Assembly (NCBI GenBank): GCA_934591745.1
Contig: CAKTPQ010000013.1
Span: 1-45,024, forward strand
From: an uncultured Oscillospiraceae bacterium
GTDB taxonomy: Bacteria > Bacillota > Clostridia > Oscillospirales > Oscillospiraceae
Length of the DNA: 45,024 nucleotides
Reading direction: 5' to 3'
This document shows positions 38,721 through 45,024 of this stretch, piece after piece; position 1 is the stretch's first letter; each line of letters starts with the position of its first letter. The position numbers were made by a program, and so were the translations under genes. The notes beneath the pieces were generated by a model, which saw only the letters and a program-made list of their open reading frames with translations, made no database searches and was not told the origin of the DNA.

Positions 38721-39585
38721 TGCAACTGTGTTGGCTATGGTCATGGCTCTGGCTCTGTGCACCACTGCTTTCGCAGCACAGAAGACCGTCAAGGCCAACC
38801 TGTACACGAAGCCCGACACCAAGGAGCTCGTTTACAACATCAGCGGCGATACCGAAGCCAAGGATGTTTACACCCTGCGCTTCTGGAAGGCCGACAAGGA
38901 CGACCAGAACATCGCGTACTGGACTGTCGACGAGTTCGGCGGCAACCACACCTATATTGAGGTCGCTGCCAAGGACGCTGAGTTCGCCGTGAAGAACGTT
39001 GGCACCAAGAACGTCTATATGTATCTGGCTGAGACTGACACCGTCTACTACGATTACGCTGGTGACAAGTACACCAACGTGGGCACCAAGTGCGGTCAGT
39101 TCGATGCTTCCGACTTCGACAAGGACACCAAGTTCTACACCTACAAGGATGCTGACAAGAACGTCTATCTGGCCTATGCTACCGACAAGGGCAACATCAA
39201 CGTTCTGGTTGACGGCGAGATCATCCTGGTCAAGAATGTGGACGCCACCAGCAGCCTGCTGAAGGACGTTGTGAACGGCCACGACTGGGTTCTGGACACC
39301 AAGGCTATGACTGCCAAGTGCTCCAAGTGCCCCATTACCGGTAAGCTGTATGAGAATGCCTTTGAGAACAAGGATTCCAAGCTGACTCTGGAGCTGGTCC
39401 GCGATGGTAAGGATGCTTACTATGTCGCTTACGACGGCACCCTGATTACCAACCCCGAGACCAAGGGCACTACCACCACCAACTCTCCCAAGACCTTCGA
39501 CGCCGGTGTCGCTATGTACGCTGGTATGGCTCTGATGAGCGTTGCTGGTTCCGCTGTTGTGATCGGCAAGAAGAAGGAGTTCTAA
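38707..39585 (+). CDS. Surface protein B of the invertible locus (predicted ON as drawn)
   Basis: 292 residues, GGAGG before the ATG. The signal peptide is nearly identical to that of protein A (KKIIATVLAMVMALALC, then TTAFAA). The extracellular part is diverged but homologous: YYDY..DKYTNVGTKCGQFD (Cys129), GHDW and KCSKC (Cys205, Cys208). The C-terminus NSPKTFDAG (259-267), hydrophobic segment and KKKEF tail match protein A. Codons look optimised toward C-ending forms with many GCT and GTT, as in highly expressed genes. It has the switch promoter upstream and a terminator downstream, so it is probably the expressed member in this orientation. Function unknown; an abundant wall-anchored or coat-like protein is plausible. 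Confidence 0.88.
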   Translation: MKKIIATVLAMVMALALCTTAFAAQKTVKANLYTKPDTKELVYNISGDTEAKDVYTLRFWKADKDDQNIAYWTVDEFGGNHTYIEVAAKDAEFAVKNVGTKNVYMYLAETDTVYYDYAGDKYTNVGTKCGQFDASDFDKDTKFYTYKDADKNVYLAYATDKGNINVLVDGEIILVKNVDATSSLLKDVVNGHDWVLDTKAMTAKCSKCPITGKLYENAFENKDSKLTLELVRDGKDAYYVAYDGTLITNPETKGTTTTNSPKTFDAGVAMYAGMALMSVAGSAVVIGKKKEF

Positions 39586-39639
39586 TTTAGAACTTAGTTC
39601 TTAACAAAAAAGACGAGGCTTCGGCCTCGTCTTTTTTTG
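39481..39639. repeat. Outer inverted repeat, right copy
   Basis: Reverse complement of 36353-36511 with one mismatch seen (in a Gly-flanking codon of the VVIGKK segment), covering the anchor codons and terminator. Confidence 0.9.
39606..39638. terminator. Terminator of the right surface-protein gene
   Basis: Stem GACGAGGC/GCCTCGTC with a TTCG loop followed by seven T. Confidence 0.9.
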
Positions 39640-39669
39640 CGCGGAGCGCCGCCCCTCCCGCGGTGGGAT

Positions 39670-39687
39670 CACAACAGCGCTGTTGTG
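39670..39687. repeat. 18-bp perfect palindrome
   Basis: CACAACAGCGCTGTTGTG is self-complementary with no loop. It lies between the surface-protein terminator and dnaG and could be a protein-binding site; no partner copy was noticed. Confidence 0.5.
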
Positions 39688-39846
39688 CGGGGCGGCTGCG
39701 CCCGGCATTTTGCGGCTGCGCCGTCTTTTTTCAAATTTTTTCGCAAAAAAAGAGGAAGTCGCCGTTTTTTGCGGTATACTTTATCGTGACGGTTTGTTGC
39801 ATGCACCTATGCAAGCCGCCTATTCCGGGAAAGGAGGTACGTTTCC

Positions 39847-41619
39847 GTGTTCGACCAGCGCTTTCTGGATGAGCTGATCGCCCGCAGCGATATCGTGGAC
39901 GTAGTGTCCGGTTATGTCGCCCTGCAGCGCAAGGGCGGCAACCTGTTCGGCCTGTGCCCGTTCCACAACGAAAAAACGCCCTCCTTCTCCGTGTCGCCGG
40001 ACAAGCAGATCTACCACTGCTTCGGCTGCAAAAAGGGCGGCGGCGTCATCAACTTCATCATGGACATTGAGAACCTCACCTTTCCCGAGGCTGTGCGGTT
40101 TCTGGCCAAGCGGGCCAACCTGCCGGTGCCGGAGGAGGAAGAGCAGAGCAGCACGGATAAGCTGCGCCGCCGGGTGCTGGAGCTGAACCGGGACGCCGCC
40201 CGCTGGTACTACGACCTGCTGTGCTCCCCGGAGGGCGCGGCGGTGCAGGCCTATCTGGACAAGCGGCAGATACGCAAAAACATCGCCGTCCGCTTCGGCA
40301 TGGGCGCGTCCCCCGACCGGTGGGACGGGCTGCTCACCGCCATGACCCGCAAGGGCTACTCCAAGCAGGAGCTGCTGGCCGCCGGACTGGTGGTCAACGG
40401 CAGGAACGGCCGGCTGTACGACAAGTTCCGCAACCGGCTGATGCTGCCGGTCATCGACACACGGGGCGATGTGGTGGGCTTCGGCAGCCGCGTCATCGAC
40501 AACTCCGAGCCAAAGTACATGAACACCACCGAGACCATTACATACAGCAAGCGCCGCATCCTCTACGGGCTGAATCTGGCCAAGAAGACCAAGCGGCCCA
40601 ACATCATCCTCTGCGAGGGCAATCTGGATGTGGTGACGCTGCATCAGGCCGGTTTCGATAACGCCGTGGCCTCTATGGGCACAGCCCTCACTGTGGAGCA
40701 GACCCGCCTGCTCAGCCGCTTCACCAAGGAGCTGGTGCTGTGCTACGACAACGACAATGCCGGTCAGCTGGCCACCCAGCGGGCGCTGGAGCTGCTGAAC
40801 AACTCCGAATTCACCGTCAAGGTCCTGAAGCTGCCCAACCGCATGGTGGACGGCAGGCCTGTCAAACAGGACGCCGACGATTTCATTAAAAACCATGGCC
40901 CCGCCGCCTTTGAAAACCTGCTTTCCGGCAGTGAGAACGGCGTGGAGTTCCGCATGGCCCAGATCGCCGCCCAATACGACCTCACCTCCGACGAGGGACG
41001 CATCGGCTACGCCGGGGAGATGGCGGAAGAATTATGTAAACTTGAAAACGCCGTGGAGCGGGATGTATACACCAACCGCGCCGCCCAGACGGCGGGCCTG
41101 TCGCCGGAGGCCATGAAGCTGGAGGTGCAGCGCGCCTTCAGGCGCCGCACCGCCCGCGACCGGAAAATCCAGGAGCGGCAGGAGCTGAACCTGAGCCGCA
41201 GCCTCCAACCTACGGAGCGGGCCATCCGCTACGACGATCTGCGCAGCGCCATGGCTGAGGAGGGCGTTATCCGCCTGCTGATGCAGGACGACAGCCTGTT
41301 CCCCGACCAGCCGCCCCTGCGGGAGGAGGAGTTCTCCTCGCCCCTGCTGGGCCGCATTTACAGCGAGCTGTGGCGCTGCCGGGGCGGCAGCAGCATGGCG
41401 GCGCTGTCCGCCGCGCTGACGCCGGAGGAGATGAGCCATCTGACCACGCTCCTGCAAAAGCCGGAGTCCGCCGCCAACGCCCCCCAGGCGCTGGCAGACT
41501 ATATCCGCATCATCCGCGAGGAATGTGCAAAACGCAGCGGCCGCAGCACCATGGACGCGCTGGCTGCCGCCCGCGATACCTATAAAGATAAGAAAGGTTA
41601 CGGAGGAAAGCGAACATGA
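39847..41619 (+). CDS. dnaG: DNA primase
   Basis: 590 residues from a GTG with AAAGGAGG ten bases upstream. The N-terminal zinc finger is Cys37, His40, Cys58 and Cys61 (CPFH...CFGC). The primase catalytic core follows ([18 protein letters not shown]) and then the TOPRIM region ([31 protein letters not shown]). The C-terminal part is helical and should contact the replicative helicase. It makes RNA primers at the replication fork. It overlaps rpoD by four bases, the classical macromolecular-synthesis operon. A TATACT -10 lies at 39775-39780 but lacks a good -35. Confidence 0.97.
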   Translation: MFDQRFLDELIARSDIVDVVSGYVALQRKGGNLFGLCPFHNEKTPSFSVSPDKQIYHCFGCKKGGGVINFIMDIENLTFPEAVRFLAKRANLPVPEEEEQSSTDKLRRRVLELNRDAARWYYDLLCSPEGAAVQAYLDKRQIRKNIAVRFGMGASPDRWDGLLTAMTRKGYSKQELLAAGLVVNGRNGRLYDKFRNRLMLPVIDTRGDVVGFGSRVIDNSEPKYMNTTETITYSKRRILYGLNLAKKTKRPNIILCEGNLDVVTLHQAGFDNAVASMGTALTVEQTRLLSRFTKELVLCYDNDNAGQLATQRALELLNNSEFTVKVLKLPNRMVDGRPVKQDADDFIKNHGPAAFENLLSGSENGVEFRMAQIAAQYDLTSDEGRIGYAGEMAEELCKLENAVERDVYTNRAAQTAGLSPEAMKLEVQRAFRRRTARDRKIQERQELNLSRSLQPTERAIRYDDLRSAMAEEGVIRLLMQDDSLFPDQPPLREEEFSSPLLGRIYSELWRCRGGSSMAALSAALTPEEMSHLTTLLQKPESAANAPQALADYIRIIREECAKRSGRSTMDALAAARDTYKDKKGYGGKRT

Positions 41620-43025
41620 CTGACGAAAAGTACACCGCCCAGCAGCTGGAGGAGATGGCCGACGCCCTGCTGGCCGAGGACAAGCCCGAAAAGGACGCGA
41701 AGCCCGAAAAAACGGCAAAGGACGCCAAACCCGCCGATAAGGCCGAAAAGGCTGATGATAAGCATCCCATGGGTTCCAAGGGCAAGCTGGATGACAAGAC
41801 CATCGCCGCCCTGCCCGCCGCCGCCCTGCTGACCACCAACGAGAAGCTGAAGGAGCTGTTCGTCAAGGGCAAGAAAAAGGGCCGTCTGGATGCCGGTGAG
41901 CTGTCCGAGGTGCTGGACGAGATGGATCTGGACGGCGACCAGATGGACTCCATCTACGACTCGCTGGAGACGCTGGGCATTGAGGTGGGCACCGAGGATT
42001 TCCTGGCTGACCTGCCTGATGATGACGGCGAGCCGGCCATGGAGGAGATCGAGGAGATCGAGGAGGAGGAGCTGGTCGACCCCAACTCGCTGGTGGACAG
42101 CTTCAACATCGACGATCCCGTGCGTATGTACCTGAAGGAGATCGGCAAGGTACCGCTGCTCACCGCCGATCAGGAGGTGGAGCTGGCCACAGCTATGACC
42201 GCCGGCCGCGAGGCACAGGCCCGGATGGACGAGGCGGAGGAGAACGGCGAGACGCTCTCCGATGAGGAACAGGCCCAGTTGAAAAAGCAGATCAAGGCCG
42301 GCGAGCGCGCCAAGCAGCAGCTGGCCGAGGCCAACCTGCGTCTGGTGGTGTCCATCGCCAAGCGCTATGTGGGCCGCGGCATGCTGTTCCTGGATCTGAT
42401 CCAGGAGGGCAATCTGGGTCTCATCAAGGCCGTGGAGAAGTTCGACTACACCAAGGGCTATAAGTTCTCCACCTACGCCACATGGTGGATCCGGCAGGCC
42501 ATCACCCGCGCCATTGCCGACCAGGCCCGTACCATCCGCATCCCCGTCCACATGGTGGAGACCATCAACAAGGTCATCCGCGTCTCCCGCCAGCTGCTGC
42601 AGGAGCTGGGCCACGATCCCAGTCCCGAGGAGATCAGCGAGGAGATGAACATGCCCGTGGACAAGGTCCGGGAGATCCTGAAGATCGCCCAGGAGCCTGT
42701 GTCGCTGGAGACGCCCATCGGCGAGGAGGAGGATTCCCATCTGGGCGACTTCATTCCCGACGAGGCCGCCAGCGAGCCCAGTGAGGCCGCCAGCTTCACC
42801 CTGCTGAAGGAGCAGCTGGTGGACGTGCTCAGCACCCTGACGCCCCGTGAGGAGAAGGTGCTGAAGCTGCGCTTCGGCATTGAGGATGGCCGCACCCGCA
42901 CGCTGGAGGAGGTCGGCAAGGAGTTCAACGTTACCCGTGAGCGCATCCGTCAGATCGAGGCCAAGGCCCTGCGGAAGCTGCGTCATCCCTCCCGCTCCAA
43001 GAAGCTGAAGGACTTCCTGAACTGA
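41616..43025 (+). CDS. rpoD: Primary RNA polymerase sigma factor (sigma-70/RpoD)
   Basis: 469 residues. An acidic, Lys/Ala/Glu-rich N-terminal region (1-150) includes a region 1.1-like segment. Region 1.2 is [18 protein letters not shown]. Region 2 is [26 protein letters not shown] followed by [17 protein letters not shown], which recognises the -10. Region 3 follows, and region 4 includes [15 protein letters not shown] and [26 protein letters not shown], which reads the -35. It is the housekeeping sigma factor, and its presence after dnaG supports a normal chromosomal setting. It ends at a strong terminator. Confidence 0.98.
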   Translation: MTDEKYTAQQLEEMADALLAEDKPEKDAKPEKTAKDAKPADKAEKADDKHPMGSKGKLDDKTIAALPAAALLTTNEKLKELFVKGKKKGRLDAGELSEVLDEMDLDGDQMDSIYDSLETLGIEVGTEDFLADLPDDDGEPAMEEIEEIEEEELVDPNSLVDSFNIDDPVRMYLKEIGKVPLLTADQEVELATAMTAGREAQARMDEAEENGETLSDEEQAQLKKQIKAGERAKQQLAEANLRLVVSIAKRYVGRGMLFLDLIQEGNLGLIKAVEKFDYTKGYKFSTYATWWIRQAITRAIADQARTIRIPVHMVETINKVIRVSRQLLQELGHDPSPEEISEEMNMPVDKVREILKIAQEPVSLETPIGEEEDSHLGDFIPDEAASEPSEAASFTLLKEQLVDVLSTLTPREEKVLKLRFGIEDGRTRTLEEVGKEFNVTRERIRQIEAKALRKLRHPSRSKKLKDFLN

Positions 43026-43040
43026 ACTGCCCGATAACGG

Positions 43041-43070
43041 AAAAGACCCGGCCTTACGGCTGGGTCTTTT
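43041..43070. terminator. Terminator of dnaG-rpoD
   Basis: Stem AAAAGACCC-G-GCC with GGC-T-GGGTCTTTT around a TTAC loop, 15 bases after the rpoD stop. Confidence 0.87.
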
Positions 43071-43158
43071 GCTGTCTTGCGTTCACTCTTTCCAGTGCTT
43101 CAGATTCGGCACCACGTAGCATAGATCGCCGCCGCAGACGAGCAACAGTCTGTTGCGG

Positions 43159-44127
43159 TCACACCCGGCTCAGCAGCACGCGGCACGCGCCCTCCACGGC
43201 ATAGGCCCCCAGCGCGGCGGGCAGGAAGTACGAATCCCCCTGCCGCAGGGGATACCGTACGCCGCCGTGGACGATGGCGCCCTCCCCTGCCACGCACAGC
43301 AGGTGCCGGAAGGAGTCGCCGCCGCAGTGCAGCGCCGCGCCGGTGCGGACATCCAGCCGCTCCACGGAGAAGTAATCGCAGGCGAACAGCTCCGCCGCCG
43401 TGTATCCCCCATGCTCCGTGACGGCGCGGGGCGCACAGGATCGTGCCGCCAGCGGTGTGTAGTCCAGTACCGCAGCCGCCCGGTCCAGATGCAGGGGCCG
43501 CAGCCGCCCGTCGGCGCCCCGGCGCTGGTAGTCGTAGACCCGGAAGGTGGTGTTGGAGTTCTGCTGGATCTCGGCGATGAGGATACCGGCGCAGATGGCG
43601 TGGATGGTGCCGGGCAGAATGAAGAACGTATCGCCTTTCTGCACCGGCACCCGGTTCAGCACCTGACAGATGGTGCCGTTCTCCGCCCGGCGGCGGAACT
43701 CCTCCGGCGTGATCTCCTGTGCGAAGCCGAAATAGATGGCGGCGCCCTCATCGCAGTCCACGATGTACCACATCTCGGCCTTCCCCGCTTCGCCCTGCTC
43801 CCGCAGGGCCGTCTCATCAGAGGGGTGTACCTGGATGGACAGGTCCTTCCGGGCGTCGATGAGCTTCACCAGCAGCGGGAAGTCCCTCATCCCCGCGCAG
43901 TCCGCGCCCCAAAAGGCATCTTTGTCCAGTGCCGCCAGATCGCCGGGTGTCTTGCCTGCCAGCGGGCCGCTCTCCACTGCGGAGACTCCCTCCGGCCGCT
44001 GGGCCAGCTCCCAGCTCTCCGCCGTGATGTCCGGTGCATCCGCCTTGTGATAATCCCTGCGCAGGCGCTCCCCACCCCAGAGATAGTCCTTGTAGCACGG
44101 GTGCAGCTTCAGCGGTGTGACTTCCAT
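43159..44127 (-). CDS. manA: Mannose-6-phosphate isomerase, class I
   Basis: 322 residues from the ATG at 44127 (GGAGG upstream). A cupin-type type I phosphomannose isomerase of the short Firmicute form: LKLHPCYKDYLWGGERLRRDY, LSIQVHPSD (zinc ligands Gln and His), AEMWYIVDCD, FFILPGTIHAICAGILIAEIQQNSNTTFRVYDY. It links fructose 6-phosphate and mannose 6-phosphate, feeding GDP-mannose and, like the mutase at the left edge, glycan precursors. Divergent from sdaAB. Confidence 0.93.
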   Translation of the reverse strand: MEVTPLKLHPCYKDYLWGGERLRRDYHKADAPDITAESWELAQRPEGVSAVESGPLAGKTPGDLAALDKDAFWGADCAGMRDFPLLVKLIDARKDLSIQVHPSDETALREQGEAGKAEMWYIVDCDEGAAIYFGFAQEITPEEFRRRAENGTICQVLNRVPVQKGDTFFILPGTIHAICAGILIAEIQQNSNTTFRVYDYQRRGADGRLRPLHLDRAAAVLDYTPLAARSCAPRAVTEHGGYTAAELFACDYFSVERLDVRTGAALHCGGDSFRHLLCVAGEGAIVHGGVRYPLRQGDSYFLPAALGAYAVEGACRVLLSRV

Positions 44128-44314
44128 GATCCTCCAGCCTCTTTTCGTTGTTAAGTCGCCCGTATCATACCACGCCTGTCCCCGGATGGCAAGGCATATC
44201 TGTCCCGCGCCGCGCCCTGCGAAAATATTTGTTTTGCCCCCTCGCATTTGGGAAAAATGTATGCTATGATGGCGATGCTACCCGCTTTCCATTCCACGAA
44301 AGGAGTTTTTTCCT

Positions 44315-45016
44315 ATGCTGGATATTTTCGACATTCTGGGCCCCGTGATGATCGGCCCGTCCAGCTCCCACACGGCGGGCGCGGCCCGGATCGGCTCCAT
44401 GGCCCGCTCCCTGCTGGGCGCGCCGCCGGTGAAAGCCGCCATCCACCTGTACGGTTCTTTTGCCGAGACAGGCGCGGGCCACGGTACCGACCGTGCGCTG
44501 GTGGGCGGTCTGCTGGGCATGAAGCCTGACGACCCCCGGCTGCCCTTTGCCTTTGACGAGGCGAAGAAGGCCGGCCTGACCTACACCATCGACGAGATCA
44601 GCCTGCGGGACGCCCACCCCAACACCGCCGTTATCGAGGCTTGGTCCGCCGACGGCAAGACCCTGGTGATGCAGGCGTCGTCCCTGGGCGGCGGGCGTAT
44701 CATGGTCAACAAGCTGGACGGTATCGACGTCAACTTCACCGGTATGTACAATACGCTGGTCATCCGCAACGAGGACGCCAGCGGCACGGTGGCGGCGGTG
44801 ACGTCCATCCTCAGCCAGCTGCGGGTCAATGTGGCCAACATGAGCCTGTACCGCCACAAACGGGGCGGCGACGCCCTGATGGTCATCGAGACGGACCAGC
44901 ACCTCAAGCCCAATCAGGTGGCGTTCCTGTCGGAGCTGCCGGGGATCCTTTCCATGACCTACTACGACAAGGAGGAGGATGAAGATGTCTCTGGATTCGA
45001 TGAAGGAGATCTTTGA
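44315..45016 (+). CDS. sdaAB: L-serine dehydratase, iron-sulfur-dependent, beta subunit
   Basis: 233 residues, AAAGGAG upstream of the ATG. The conserved GPSSSHTAGAARIG opening and the FAETGAGHGTDRALVGGLLG region define the beta subunit; the last 80 residues form an ACT domain (VIRNEDASGTVAAVTSILSQL) that may bind serine. With the alpha subunit it deaminates L-serine to pyruvate and ammonia using a 4Fe-4S cluster, typical of anaerobes. The alpha-subunit gene starts inside its 3' end. TATGAT at 44265-44270 could be a -10, with no convincing -35. Confidence 0.95.
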   Translation: MLDIFDILGPVMIGPSSSHTAGAARIGSMARSLLGAPPVKAAIHLYGSFAETGAGHGTDRALVGGLLGMKPDDPRLPFAFDEAKKAGLTYTIDEISLRDAHPNTAVIEAWSADGKTLVMQASSLGGGRIMVNKLDGIDVNFTGMYNTLVIRNEDASGTVAAVTSILSQLRVNVANMSLYRHKRGGDALMVIETDQHLKPNQVAFLSELPGILSMTYYDKEEDEDVSGFDEGDL

Positions 45017-45024
45017 CCGCATGG
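44985..45024 (+). CDS. sdaAA: L-serine dehydratase alpha subunit, first 13 codons
   Basis: ATG at 44985 with AAGGAGGAGGA upstream reads MSLDSMKEIFDRM, a typical start of the iron-sulfur serine dehydratase alpha subunit. It overlaps the sdaAB end by 32 bases in another frame and runs off the right edge, so the cluster-binding cysteines are not visible. Confidence 0.85.
   Translation, partial: MSLDSMKEIFDRM

Overview
The window looks like a chromosomal segment from a GC-rich, anaerobic, Gram-positive gut Firmicute, most likely an Oscillospiraceae relative (Oscillibacter/Dysosmobacter/Flavonifractor type). Supporting clues are the dnaG-rpoD operon, a YtvI-like permease, QueH, a DUF1836 protein, an iron-sulfur L-serine dehydratase, an ssnA/ygfK/hydantoinase purine-type set, and surface proteins ending in an 'SPKTFDAG' anchor. 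The lineage is inferred from gene content only.

Layout. 0-2.8 kb: the end of a phosphosugar mutase, a DegV/SGNH-hydrolase pair and a divergent DUF1836 protein. 2.8-12.65 kb: one minus-strand, ten-gene cell-surface glycan operon. In transcription order it encodes a DUF4422 protein, LicD, a CDP-glycerol-type polymerase, an IspD/TarI-type cytidylyltransferase, a GatZ-type sugar-phosphate enzyme, a GatD-type polyol dehydrogenase, an acyltransferase, a two-gene ABC exporter and UDP-galactopyranose mutase. The middle of this block is visibly poorer in GC. 13.0-18.0 kb: a second minus-strand glycan operon (Wzy/ligase-like protein, GT4, polyprenyl-phosphate sugar transferase). 18.1-24.7 kb: a small membrane protein, a secreted transglutaminase/Fn3 protein, queH with an FrhB-like iron-sulfur protein, and a WYL regulator. 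24.8-28.6 kb: a Wzx-like flippase, a sugar-transfer ATP-grasp enzyme, a NimA-like flavoprotein and a membrane protein. 28.6-36.2 kb: hydantoinase, a YtvI-like permease, an ACT regulator, and ygfK and ssnA behind a promoter and a folded leader. 36.35-39.64 kb: an apparent invertible surface-protein switch. 39.8-45.0 kb: dnaG-rpoD, manA and sdaAB-sdaAA.

The strongest discovery is the 36.35-39.64 kb locus. Two paralogous anchored surface-protein genes point away from each other on either side of a tyrosine recombinase gene. A perfect 98-bp inverted repeat flanks the recombinase, and each copy carries a 28-bp site with 11-bp arms and a 6-bp spacer, the XerC/XerD-site layout. The segment between the sites has an outward promoter at its right end and an outward terminator-like hairpin at its left end. 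In the orientation shown the right gene should be ON and the left gene OFF, and inversion should swap them.

The second lead is the GatZ-GatD-IspD-polymerase-LicD order. It suggests a route from fructose 6-phosphate through tagatose 6-phosphate and galactitol 1-phosphate to a CDP-hexitol used in a phosphopolyol surface polymer.
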